A stretch of 18,250 nt of DNA from Paracoccaceae bacterium (GCA_013214715.1 JABSSB010000006.1:1-18250), one strand, 5' to 3'; numbered from the stretch's first letter, positions 1 through 7,382 are shown. Translations and numbers: made by a program. The notes: generated by a model not told the origin, from the sequence alone.

Positions 1-3
1 CAT
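1..3 (-). CDS. Probable start codon of a gene running off the left edge
   Basis: The first three bases read ATG on the minus strand. They are preceded by AAGGAG (bases 14-9) at a five-base spacing, an almost ideal Shine-Dalgarno arrangement. Only the start codon lies in the window, so the product cannot be read. The position, just beyond the 3' end of a tRNA gene and pointing away from it, is where tyrosine integrases of tRNA-targeted elements often lie. An integrase is only an inference from position; any other gene is possible. Confidence 0.4.
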
Positions 4-382
4 CTCCACTCCTTGGTGGTTACGATGTGCCAGAAACCTTCTTTTATCAAATCGACCTAAACTGTCCCATTGGTGCTACGTTAGACAATCAGCCCTCTAA
101 ATTTCTCACATCCTCACAAATAGCGTTTTGGTGAATGTAGATTCTCTTGGCCTTTGAGAACCTGATAAAACCTGACATTGTGTCTTGGGAACGCCGACGC
201 GATTTGATGAGAGCCAGAGCGCCTAAACACTAACATACTCTAACAATCCCAAGCGCTCAGGAACTTGATAAAACTTCAGGTTCAAACCAATTCACCAAAA
301 CCCTAAAGGGGGATATTGGGGTGGATACAAAAACATCAAGTGGCTGTTTTTCGTTTAAAATCATATATTTACGTGAAATAAA
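4..382. other. AT-rich gene-free stretch between tRNA-Thr and left-edge gene
   Basis: No convincing coding region is present. Base composition is visibly lower in G+C than the rest of the window (26 G+C of 60 at 61-120). It holds imperfect direct repeats (158-173 and 261-276, 14 of 16 identical), an exact 8-bp inverted pair (GAACCTGA 158-165, TCAGGTTC 276-283), and two related 7-mers, GGGGATA (309-315) and GTGGATA (321-327). Such small repeats between a tRNA 3' end and an outward-reading gene would fit the attachment region of an integrated element. This is inference, since no att duplication can be checked inside the window. Confidence 0.45.
158..283. repeat. Short direct and inverted repeats in the AT-rich stretch
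   Basis: GAACCTGATAAAACCT (158-173) recurs as GAACTTGATAAAACTT (261-276), differing at two positions. GAACCTGA (158-165) is also exactly inverted as TCAGGTTC (276-283). The spacing between repeat starts is 103 bp. They could be protein-binding sites such as integrase arm sites or regulator sites upstream of the left-edge gene, or chance similarity in AT-rich DNA. Confidence 0.4.
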
Positions 383-458
383 TGGTGCCCCCACACGGAC
401 TCGAACCGCGGACCTACTGATTACAAATCAGTTGCTCTACCAGCTGAGCTATAGGGGC
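383..458 (-). tRNA. tRNA-Thr (anticodon UGU)
   Basis: The minus strand folds into a complete cloverleaf of 76 nt: acceptor GCCCCTA pairing with TGGGGGC (one T-G pair), D arm GCTC/GAGC, anticodon stem ACTGA/TCAGT around the loop TTTGTAA (anticodon TGT, UGU in RNA), a five-base variable loop, and a T arm CGCGG/CCGTG with loop TTCGAGT. The 3' CCA is encoded (383-385). It would decode ACA and other ACN threonine codons. The 3' end faces AT-rich DNA, which makes this gene a candidate integration site. No clear intrinsic terminator follows it. Confidence 0.96.
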
Positions 459-468
459 ACTGGCGCGC

Positions 469-497
469 CTATTACGCGCCCGCAAGACCGAACGCAA
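469..497 (-). promoter_or_regulatory. Possible promoter of tRNA-Thr
   Basis: On the minus strand TTGCGT (497-492) and TAATAG (474-469) are separated by 17 bases, with the -10-like box ending 10 bases before the tRNA 5' end. The match to the sigma-70 consensus is only moderate in both boxes. The call rests mainly on spacing and position. Confidence 0.3.
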
Positions 498-553
498 GTG
501 GTCAATCGCCGCTTGGGCTTCTAACCCGCGCAGCGACGCGGTATCTGGCGGGT

Positions 554-1618
554 ATGCAACAGCGCTTCGACAGTTTGCCCGCCCTTCTCAACCACGGCTT
601 TGACAGCATCATTGATGTCCGCAGCCCGGCCGAGTTTGCCATCGACCACATCCCCGGCGCGCTCAACATGCCGGTGCTGGACGATGACCAACGCGCCAAG
701 GTCGGCACGATCTATGTGCAGCAAAGCGCGTTTCTTGCCCGCAAGATCGGTGGGGCAATGGTCTATCGCAACGCCGCGGCTCATATCGAAACACATCTGA
801 TGGACAAGCCCGGCGGCTGGCGCCCCCTTGTCTATTGCTGGCGCGGCGGGCAGCGCTCGGGCAGTTTCGCGCATCTGATGCAGCAGATCGGTTGGAGGGC
901 CGAACAGTTGGAGGGCGGCTATCAATCCTATCGACGGCTGGTGAATGCGGCGCTGTATGATCACCCGTTGCCGATGCCTCTGATCGCGCTGGATGGCTTC
1001 ACCGGCACGGCCAAGACCGAACTGCTGCCGCGTCTGGCCGCACGAGGCGTGCAGGTGCTGGACCTCGAAGGGGCGGCCCGGCATCGCGGATCGCTTCTGG
1101 GAGAGATGCCCGGAGGCCAGCCCAGCCAGAAAGCGTTTGAAAGCACACTGGCTTGTGCCCTCGCGCAGATGGACCCGACACGGGTTTTGGTTGTTGAGGC
1201 CGAGTCCAACAAGATCGGGGCCCGGATCATCCCGCCCGCCTTGTGGACCGCCCTGAAAACGGCTCCGCGATATGAAATCACCGCTCCGGTCGAGGCGCGC
1301 GTTCGTTATCTGCAGCGGGCCTATGACGATATCCTCTCGGACAGCGCCAGGCTGAAAGACCGATTGTCTCCCCTGCGCCAGCATCGCGGGCAGGCCGTCG
1401 TGCAAAACTGGTTCAACCATATTCACGCCGGGGATCGTGCCGCGCTGGTGCGTAGCCTGATTGCGGATCATTACGACCCCGCCTATCTGAAATCGCGCAA
1501 CGCCCATGGCCACAGCCCGGCGCGGGTGTTTCACAGTGATGGGCTGGACCCGGACGACCTGAGCCGGGTGGCTGACCGCATCGCCGCTGAAATCAAGGCA
1601 CAAATCGCCGCCCGCTAA
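554..1618 (+). CDS. mnmH: tRNA 2-selenouridine synthase MnmH (SelU/YbbB)
   Basis: MnmH replaces the sulfur of 2-thiouridine at wobble position 34 of certain tRNAs (Lys, Glu, Gln in E. coli) with selenium, using selenophosphate, through a geranylated intermediate. The 354-residue protein has the family's two parts. An N-terminal rhodanese domain (about 1-125) opens with a DVRSPAEF motif near residue 21 and carries the catalytic cysteine in YCWRGGQRS (Cys95). A P-loop domain follows, with GFTGTAKT at 148-155. Length is normal for the family. The ATG at 554 puts the rhodanese domain close to the N terminus as expected; the upstream ribosome binding site is weak (GGCGGG). The gene converges on selD, which supplies its selenium donor, and the two stop codons overlap. 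Identification is firm. Confidence 0.97.
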   Translation: MQQRFDSLPALLNHGFDSIIDVRSPAEFAIDHIPGALNMPVLDDDQRAKVGTIYVQQSAFLARKIGGAMVYRNAAAHIETHLMDKPGGWRPLVYCWRGGQRSGSFAHLMQQIGWRAEQLEGGYQSYRRLVNAALYDHPLPMPLIALDGFTGTAKTELLPRLAARGVQVLDLEGAARHRGSLLGEMPGGQPSQKAFESTLACALAQMDPTRVLVVEAESNKIGARIIPPALWTALKTAPRYEITAPVEARVRYLQRAYDDILSDSARLKDRLSPLRQHRGQAVVQNWFNHIHAGDRAALVRSLIADHYDPAYLKSRNAHGHSPARVFHSDGLDPDDLSRVADRIAAEIKAQIAAR

Positions 1619-3771
1619 GCCAGCCTCACCTCCGCCGGGCCGGTTTCGATCCAGCCGATCTCGGCCGCGCGATAGCCTTTCGCGATCAGGCCGGACAGCA
1701 GGCCAAGGGCCTGATCCGGCGGCACCGCTGCCAGCAACCCGCCAGAAGTTTGCGGATCAAACAGCAAAGCGGTCTCGATGCTGTCCGGCACCTCGGGCAC
1801 GGCCGCGCGGTTATCCGGGTAAAGCGTTGAGCGGACACCCGCCGCCGCCAGTTCCGCAGCGCCGGGCAAAAGCGGGACATCAGACGCGCGGATCACCGCG
1901 GTCACGCCCGATGCAATGCAGATGTTTTTCAGGTGCCCCGCCAGACCAAAGCCGGTGACATCCGTCATCGCATGGGCTTTTGACAGGCAGTGTGATGCTG
2001 CGCCCTGCCCCTGCTGCATCGCCTCAAGACAGGAGGCCACATCCGCACCGGGCGCCTGCAACCCCATCTCGGCCGCCATGATGGTGCCCGATCCAACGGG
2101 TTTGGTCAGGATCAACCGATCGCCGGGTCGCGCCCCGGCCAGCGTGATCGGGGCGCGCTCCAACAGACCTGTGATTGAAAACCCGATGGTCAGACCATCG
2201 CCCAGAGAGCTATGCCCACCGATGATATCTGCGCCCGCCTCGCGCAGGACCTCTGAGGCCGCCTGCATGATCTCTGACAGTTGCCGCGCCTGCAACGCCG
2301 CGGACTGGCGCGGCAGGATCAGATTGGCGGTCGCGGCCTGCGGCGTGGCGCCCATGGCCCAGATATCACCCAGCGCATGATGCGCCGCGATCCGGGCCAT
2401 CACCACCGGATCCTCCGTCACAGCGCGCAGATGATCCGTGGTCAGCACCTGTTTCTGCCCACCCGTGACCAGAAGCCCTGCATCATCGCCTGGCAGGGGC
2501 GAAACATCCTTGCGCACCGGCATCGGCAACCCAGCCAGCACTCCGCCCAACGCTCCGCTTGCCACTTTGGCGCCACACCCACCGCACATCGGTTTTGGGC
2601 CCATCACCTCAGCCAGATCGGCAGTGCGATCGCGCGGCAGAGCGGGTGGTGCCATCCCCGGCAGATCGCGAAACTGCTGCATGAAGCGTTGATCAATCCG
2701 GTCCTTCCAGCGCCATATCATGGCGCCTTCGGGCGTCAGTCCAAAGCGTTCGGCCAGTGCGCGTTTCCCACCCAGTGAAATCAGCTTGAGATAATCGCGC
2801 TGTGGGCGGTACTCCCGCAGCGCGCCGCCGGTCAGGGCCGCGCGCAGATTGTGCAACAGAACCGGCGCCTGCCGCACGGCATAAACCCCGGCCTTTGGGC
2901 GCGGGTCAAAGCCCAGATGCGCACAATCGCCCACCGCAAACACGGACGGGTCCGAACTGCGCAGGTCAGGCCCCACGGTGACGTAGCCTTGCTCCAACGC
3001 AAGCTCGGTTTGCGCCAGCCACGGATAGGCTTGCGCCCCCGCGGCCCCCACGATGAAATTGGCGGGCACCTCGTCGCCATTGTCCAATATCACTGCGTTC
3101 GGCGCGACCTCGGCAACCGGCGCCCGTTCATTCAGGTCCACGCCCAACCCGGCCAGCGCGGCGCGCAATTTCTCAGCCGTTCCAGGTCGCAAGGCGGAAA
3201 AAGCCTGGCCCGCCTCAAAAATCCGGCACGTCACCGCCCGCCCGCGCGCCCCCGCGCCATGCGCCATGGCAGCGGCCAACTCGGCCCCGGCCACGCCACC
3301 ACCGATCACCACCATACTGGCGGGACCCTCGCCCTGAAGATAAGCCTCCCAAGCGCTTGCGAAGCGCCCTAAAGGTTTCGCGGGCACAGCATGCTCGGCA
3401 AAGCCGGGAATGGCAGGCATGGCCGAGGTGATACCAATATCGATTGAGGCGAGGTCAAACCCAATCGGCGGGCGTCCCGGAACGTGGATGTTGCGCCGCT
3501 CAAGATCGATATGATCCGCCGCGCCCAGAACCAGCCGCGCCCCGGCAAACCGCGCCAGCCGCACCAGATCGATATCCAGATCCTCGCGCGCATAATGCCC
3601 GGCGACAAAGCCTGGCAACATGCCAGAATAAGGTGCGGTCGGCCCGGGGTTGATCAGCGTCAGCCGCGCCCCGGCAACGGGTTGCATCGCCCACATGCGC
3701 AGCACCAACGCATGCGTATGGCCGCCGCCAATCAGCACGACATCCTTGGTTGCGGGAAAGTCCTGTTTCAT
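1615..3771 (-). CDS. selD: Selenide, water dikinase SelD fused to an N-terminal FAD-dependent oxidoreductase
   Basis: The C-terminal half (about 390-718) is SelD, which makes selenophosphate from selenide and ATP. It shows the glycine-rich active-site segment MCGGCGAK with candidate nucleophile Cys399 and Lys402 (cysteine, not selenocysteine), then TTDHLRAVTEDP (444-455), DIIGGHSS, MTDVTGFGLAGHL and FDPQTSGG. The N-terminal half (about 1-340) is an NADH-dehydrogenase-like flavoprotein with an FAD-binding GGGHTHA (15-21), PYSGMLPG (48-54), a second dinucleotide motif VVIGGGVAGAE (154-164) and FAVGDCAHL (278-286). This matches the known Nterm_to_SelD arrangement. The oxidoreductase role is unproven; delivering or reducing selenium for the kinase domain is a reasonable inference. 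The gene lies 36 bases after yedK on the same strand and ends tail-to-tail with mnmH. No strong Shine-Dalgarno precedes the ATG. Confidence 0.95.
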   Translation of the reverse strand: MKQDFPATKDVVLIGGGHTHALVLRMWAMQPVAGARLTLINPGPTAPYSGMLPGFVAGHYAREDLDIDLVRLARFAGARLVLGAADHIDLERRNIHVPGRPPIGFDLASIDIGITSAMPAIPGFAEHAVPAKPLGRFASAWEAYLQGEGPASMVVIGGGVAGAELAAAMAHGAGARGRAVTCRIFEAGQAFSALRPGTAEKLRAALAGLGVDLNERAPVAEVAPNAVILDNGDEVPANFIVGAAGAQAYPWLAQTELALEQGYVTVGPDLRSSDPSVFAVGDCAHLGFDPRPKAGVYAVRQAPVLLHNLRAALTGGALREYRPQRDYLKLISLGGKRALAERFGLTPEGAMIWRWKDRIDQRFMQQFRDLPGMAPPALPRDRTADLAEVMGPKPMCGGCGAKVASGALGGVLAGLPMPVRKDVSPLPGDDAGLLVTGGQKQVLTTDHLRAVTEDPVVMARIAAHHALGDIWAMGATPQAATANLILPRQSAALQARQLSEIMQAASEVLREAGADIIGGHSSLGDGLTIGFSITGLLERAPITLAGARPGDRLILTKPVGSGTIMAAEMGLQAPGADVASCLEAMQQGQGAASHCLSKAHAMTDVTGFGLAGHLKNICIASGVTAVIRASDVPLLPGAAELAAAGVRSTLYPDNRAAVPEVPDSIETALLFDPQTSGGLLAAVPPDQALGLLSGLIAKGYRAAEIGWIETGPAEVRLA

Positions 3772-3807
3772 ACCGCAGTCATAAGCAACTGAATACGCGA
3801 GGGAAAG

Positions 3808-4473
3808 TCACAGCTGCGCCATCGGCTCGGTCAATGCAGGCCCGCTGGCACGGTTGGAATTCACCCTTGGATCGACCCGATACCACGCCAAGATATCCTC
3901 CGCCCCCGGCTGCATCAAACGCGCCGCGCCCTTGCCTTCTTCGCCCAGCCAAAGGGCCCAGTCCTCGGGCTCAAGGATCAGGGGCATCCTGTGGTGAATG
4001 GCCTTGATCTTCGCATGGGCCGGCGTGGTGACGATCGCACAAGTCGCTCGCGGTGTGTCCTTTCCCCAGCTTTGCCAAACACCGGCAAAGGCGATCGGCG
4101 CGCCATCGCGACGATGGATATACCAAGGCAAGCGCTTGCCCTCGGGGTCTTTGGTCCATTCGTAAAACCCGGTCGCCGGGATCAGGCAGCGGCGTTCCCG
4201 ACAAGCGGCGCGAAAGGCGGGCTTTTCGGCCAATGTCTCAGACCGCGCATTGATCAGCAAAGGCCCGTCATTTTCCGCCTTGTACCAATGCGGCAGAAAC
4301 CCCCAGCGCATTGCAACCAGGTGCCGCCCCACCTCGCCATGGCGCACCACATGCACCGCGTTGGTCGGACAAATGTTGAAATTCGGCACTTCGGGCAAAT
4401 CATTGGCGGGCATGGCCGCAAAAAGTTGCGCCATGGCGTCATTCGGCAGGGTAATTGCAAAACGTCCACACAT
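3808..4473 (-). CDS. yedK: SOS response-associated peptidase, YedK/HMCES (SRAP) family
   Basis: SRAP proteins shield abasic sites in single-stranded DNA by forming a covalent thiazolidine link through Cys2 exposed after removal of Met1. The 221-residue protein begins MCGRF and keeps the known active residues at the same numbers as E. coli YedK: Cys2, Asn75 and Arg77 (NARSE), Glu105 (TGFYEW) and His160 (IHHRMP). Length is typical. It is cytosolic with no signal peptide. It lies 43 bases after the small exported-protein gene and 36 bases before the SelD fusion on the same strand, so the three may share a transcript. No LexA-like operator was recognised upstream. Family assignment is firm; the exact role here is inferred from the family. 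Confidence 0.95.
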   Translation of the reverse strand: MCGRFAITLPNDAMAQLFAAMPANDLPEVPNFNICPTNAVHVVRHGEVGRHLVAMRWGFLPHWYKAENDGPLLINARSETLAEKPAFRAACRERRCLIPATGFYEWTKDPEGKRLPWYIHRRDGAPIAFAGVWQSWGKDTPRATCAIVTTPAHAKIKAIHHRMPLILEPEDWALWLGEEGKGAARLMQPGAEDILAWYRVDPRVNSNRASGPALTEPMAQL

Positions 4474-4516
4474 GGATCGCCACCCTAAGCGGCAAGCGCA
4501 CCCTCAACAAGCCATC

Positions 4517-4738
4517 TCAATACGGGACCGAGCGGAGATAGCCCCCCAATATCTCGACCTCTTCATCGCTCAGCGTGGACATGAATTGCATGACCTCCAC
4601 CTCGGCAATGGCACGCTTGATTTCCGCCGCATGGCGCCCGCGCACATCCGGACCAAACTCCCCTTCGCCGTCCGCAGCCCAAACAGACCCCGCCAGCAAA
4701 CCAACGATGGCCACCATGCCCATAACCGCATGTTTCAT
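4517..4738 (-). CDS. Small exported protein resembling a cytochrome c that lacks the haem-binding motif
   Basis: The predicted 73-residue protein starts at the ATG at 4738, preceded by GAGGGA at a seven-base spacing; an ATG further upstream has no such site. Residues 1-22 form a signal peptide ending in SVWA-A. The mature part, about 50 residues, reads like the second half of a class I cytochrome c: GEFGPDVRGR (26-35), then a helix of AEIKRAI type, a Met-containing turn (VMQFM), and a C-terminal LSDEEVEILGGYL helix. The CxxCH haem motif, expected just before the GEFGPD segment, is absent, and no CxxCH was seen in the other frames upstream. It may be a remnant with an in-frame deletion or a haem-free periplasmic protein. 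Similarity is judged by eye. Confidence 0.6.
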   Translation of the reverse strand: MKHAVMGMVAIVGLLAGSVWAADGEGEFGPDVRGRHAAEIKRAIAEVEVMQFMSTLSDEEVEILGGYLRSVPY

Positions 4739-4887
4739 CACCCAGTCCCTCATGCGCGTTTTCGCAAAACCCAGGCACAGCCCCGCGCCAAAGGGCTGAC
4801 GCAGAACAACACCCACCAGAAACACCGCGCCGGGATTGTCACCCATGGGGCATCAACCCCCACCCGAGCGCCGGGTTGACACCGGCC

Positions 4888-4956
4888 CCCGCGCAGCACA
4901 ATTCCGCAGGCTGCGCGCCTTGGCGCGCGGACAAGAGCGCAGCGGGAATTGCGCGG
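4888..4956. repeat. Nested imperfect inverted repeat
   Basis: Left-arm blocks CGCGC, AATTCCGC (4900-4907) and GCTGCGC (4910-4916) are mirrored by GCGCAGC (4937-4943), GCGGGAATT (4942-4950) and GCGCG. The centre, GCGCGCC-TT-GGCGCGC (4913-4928), is perfect. As RNA it would form a long, bulged hairpin on either strand. There is no adjacent T-run, so it is not an ordinary intrinsic terminator. It may be a dispersed REP-type element, which only a genome-wide search would show. Confidence 0.5.
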
Positions 4957-5054
4957 GCGGGCGGTGTCAAGGAGCTGACAGGCTCCCGCGGCGCCGGGGT
5001 CGGGCGTCTCGGAGACCCGCGGCATGGACGCGGGGCTCAGCCCGGCGCAGGGGA

Positions 5055-5076
5055 CAGATTTTGCCCACAAAATCTG
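5055..5076. repeat. Perfect inverted repeat CAGATTTT-N6-AAAATCTG
   Basis: Two exact 8-bp arms enclose a six-base loop (GCCCAC). AT-rich arms inside GC-rich surroundings make the element stand out. It could be a protein-binding palindrome or part of a dispersed intergenic repeat. Its distance from both neighbouring start codons gives no clear assignment. Confidence 0.5.
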
Positions 5077-5120
5077 CGCCCGGGATCAGCTCCGACCCGG
5101 CGCGGCGCAAGCCATATCCC

Positions 5121-5148
5121 AAAAAAAAGGGCGCGGTCTCCCGCGCCC
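5121..5148 (-). terminator. Intrinsic terminator of the gst-fadA-fadJ transcript
   Basis: On the minus strand the perfect 8-bp stem GGGCGCGG/CCGCGCCC with the loop GAGA is followed directly by eight T residues. It starts 23 bases after the fadJ stop codon. This is a textbook rho-independent terminator in the correct orientation. Confidence 0.95.
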
Positions 5149-5171
5149 CTCTCAAAGTGATTTCCGTGTTA

Positions 5172-7382
5172 TCAGGCAGCAGCCGCTTTTGCGCCGAAAC
5201 GGCCATAGAAGCTTTGCCCTTTTTCGGCCATCTCACGCAGCAGCGCAGGCGGCTCAAAGCGGGGGCCATGTGTGGCGGCCAGCTGTTCGCAGCGTTCCAG
5301 CGCATAGGGCGTGCCGATGATGTCCAGCCAGCTCAGCGGGCCACCCGACCAAGGCGCGAAGCCCCAGCCCAGAATCGCGCCCACATCGCCTTCGCGGATG
5401 TCCATCAACACGCCTTCTTCCAGCGCGCGGACCGCTTCGAGAACCTGCACGAACATCAGACGTTCCTGCACTTCGATCAACTCGGGCGTCTCTTCGGCCA
5501 GCGGGTATTTGTCCTGCACGCCTTTCCAGTAGCCCAGACGCTTGCCCTTCTCGTCATAGTCGAAGAACCCTGCCTTGGCCTTGCGGCCCAGACGCCCTTC
5601 GGCCTCCATCCAGAAGATCAGATCATCCGCGGCCGAGGCCGGATAGGCATTGCCCATCGCCGCCTTGGTCGCACGGGCAATCTTGGCGCCCAGATCAATG
5701 GAAGTTTCATCCGTCAACTGCACCGGCCCCACGGGGAAGCCCAGCTGTTGCGCGGCATGATCCACCATCTGCGGCGGCACGCCTTCGGTGATCATCCGTG
5801 CGCCTTCGTTGATATAGGGAATGATGCAGCGATTGGCGTAGAAGAAGCGTGCATCATTGACCACGATCGGCGTCTTGCGGATCTGGCGCACATAATCCAG
5901 CGCCTTGGCCACAGCGCGGTCACCGGTCTCCTTGCCTTTGATGATCTCCACCAACAGCATCCGCTCAACCGGAGAGAAGAAGTGGATGCCGATGAACTGC
6001 TCGGGCCGGCTGGACGCTTTGGCCAGTTCAGTGATCGGCAGGGTCGAGGTGTTGGAAGCAAAGATGCAATCCTCGGGGATGATCGCCTCGACCTTTTTGG
6101 TCATCTCGGCTTTCACGCCCGTATCCTCGAACACGGCCTCGACAATCAGATCACAGCCTTTCAGCTGCTCCAGATCCGGCGTGGCGGTGATCAGGCCCAG
6201 CATCGCCTCTTTCTTCTCGGGCGTGCCTTTGCCGCGTTTAATACCCTTGTCGAGGTAAGCCTCGGTATAGGCTTTACCGCGATCGGCGGCGTCTTGGTCA
6301 CGGTCAACCAACACAACTTCGATCCCGGCTTGGGCTGAGACCAGCGCGATACCTGCGCCCATCATGCCCGCACCCAACACGCCAACTTTCTTGACGCGCT
6401 GATCGGCCACGCCAGCAGGGCGCACCGCGCCTTTTTCGAGCGCTTCCTTGTTCACGAAGAGCGACCGGATCATCGCCTCAGACGATGGGTTCATCATCAC
6501 CGAGGTGAAATAGCGTGCCTCGATCCGCAGCGCGGTGTCGAAATCCACCAGCGCGCCTTCATAAACCGCCGAGAGCAACGCCTTGGCCGCGGGGAAGGCG
6601 CCTTGGGTCTTGCCATTCACCATCGCGCTGGCGCCCACGAAATTCATGAATCCTGCGGGGTGATACGGGGCGCCGCCGGGCATCTTATAGCCTTTGGCAT
6701 CCCAGGGCTTGACCAGATCGGCGGGCTTGCCGTTCAGAACCCACTCGCGAGCGGCAGCGACCGGATCAGCGGCGATCTCGTCGATCACGCCTGCGCCCTT
6801 GGCTTTCTTGGCGTCCAGCATCTTACCTTCCAGCAGCAAGGGCGCCGCCGCAACCGCGCCCAGCTTGCGCACCATCCGCGTGGTGCCGCCCGCGCCGGGG
6901 AAGATGCCCACAAGGATTTCCGGCAGGCCGTATTTGGCCTTGGGGTTTTCCGAGACAAAGATGCGATGCGTGGCCAAAGGCAGTTCCAGACCGATGCCCG
7001 CCGCCGTGCCGGGCAGCGCTGCCGCCACGGGCTTGCCGCCTTTCTTGGTCTTGAAATCCATCCCGGCCAGCTCGATCTTCCGCAGCAGACCATGCATCTG
7101 CATGATGCCATCAAACAGACCCTGTGCAGGCTCACCACCCTCTGCGGCGGCAGCTGCCTTCATCCCGCCAAGCGCATTCAGATCCATGCCGCCGGCAAAG
7201 GAGCCGTCCTTGCCGCTGGTGATCACGATACCTTTCACGGCGTCATCGGCCAGCGCGTCATCGATCAGATCATTCAACTGACCCAGTCCGTCAAAGGACA
7301 TGACATTCATGCTTTTGCCAGGAACGTCCCAGGTGATGGTGGCGACGCCCTCGGCGTCTTTTGTCATGGTAAAGTCGGTCAT
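5172..7382 (-). CDS. fadJ: Multifunctional enoyl-CoA hydratase / 3-hydroxyacyl-CoA dehydrogenase (FadJ/FadB type)
   Basis: The 736-residue protein carries the two middle steps of beta-oxidation. The N-terminal crotonase domain (about 1-200) has the oxyanion-hole segment SFAGGMDL (61-68) and both catalytic glutamates: Glu133 in GIGLELPLATH and Glu155 in YGLPEILVGI. The NAD-binding dehydrogenase domain starts with VGVLGAGMMGAG (333-344) and has the catalytic His467 in GIHFFSPV, with Glu479 as its partner, followed by the C-terminal helical domains. The start ATG has GAGG about nine bases upstream. It sits 25 bases after the thiolase gene, its expected partner subunit, and is followed by a strong terminator. 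It is called fadJ rather than fadB from overall resemblance to the roseobacter proteins, and that subfamily choice is less certain than the activity. Confidence 0.95.
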   Translation of the reverse strand: MTDFTMTKDAEGVATITWDVPGKSMNVMSFDGLGQLNDLIDDALADDAVKGIVITSGKDGSFAGGMDLNALGGMKAAAAAEGGEPAQGLFDGIMQMHGLLRKIELAGMDFKTKKGGKPVAAALPGTAAGIGLELPLATHRIFVSENPKAKYGLPEILVGIFPGAGGTTRMVRKLGAVAAAPLLLEGKMLDAKKAKGAGVIDEIAADPVAAAREWVLNGKPADLVKPWDAKGYKMPGGAPYHPAGFMNFVGASAMVNGKTQGAFPAAKALLSAVYEGALVDFDTALRIEARYFTSVMMNPSSEAMIRSLFVNKEALEKGAVRPAGVADQRVKKVGVLGAGMMGAGIALVSAQAGIEVVLVDRDQDAADRGKAYTEAYLDKGIKRGKGTPEKKEAMLGLITATPDLEQLKGCDLIVEAVFEDTGVKAEMTKKVEAIIPEDCIFASNTSTLPITELAKASSRPEQFIGIHFFSPVERMLLVEIIKGKETGDRAVAKALDYVRQIRKTPIVVNDARFFYANRCIIPYINEGARMITEGVPPQMVDHAAQQLGFPVGPVQLTDETSIDLGAKIARATKAAMGNAYPASAADDLIFWMEAEGRLGRKAKAGFFDYDEKGKRLGYWKGVQDKYPLAEETPELIEVQERLMFVQVLEAVRALEEGVLMDIREGDVGAILGWGFAPWSGGPLSWLDIIGTPYALERCEQLAATHGPRFEPPALLREMAEKGQSFYGRFGAKAAAA

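Larger units (their letters stand above)
4739..5120. other. GC-rich intergenic stretch with nested inverted repeats
   Basis: No convincing gene is visible between the small exported-protein gene and the terminator behind fadJ. The stretch holds several inverted repeats: a nested imperfect one at about 4888-4956 with a perfect GCGCGCC-TT-GGCGCGC core (4913-4928), TGTCA-N6-TGACA (4965-4980), and CAGATTTT-GCCCAC-AAAATCTG (5055-5076). The promoter for the small gene should lie here, but I could not pick one out. The stretch reads open for some distance in more than one frame, as expected for GC-rich DNA. Confidence 0.6.

Noticed and set aside
321..524. Open frame of 67 codons across the tRNA-Thr gene
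   Set aside because: It runs antisense through a clear tRNA cloverleaf and has no recognisable domain or ribosome binding site.
1615..3771. selD as a selenoprotein or as two genes joined by a sequencing error
   Set aside because: The active-site position is cysteine, no in-frame TGA is present, and the two halves are joined by a continuous linker as in the known fusion family.
4739..4846. N-terminal extension of the small exported protein to an ATG at 4846
   Set aside because: The added residues lack a ribosome binding site and would bury the signal peptide; GAGGGA stands at the right distance before the ATG at 4738.
4836..6338. 500-codon open frame on the plus strand
   Set aside because: It is antisense to fadJ over most of its length and crosses the fadJ terminator; its protein is histidine- and arginine-rich, as expected of a GC-rich shadow frame.
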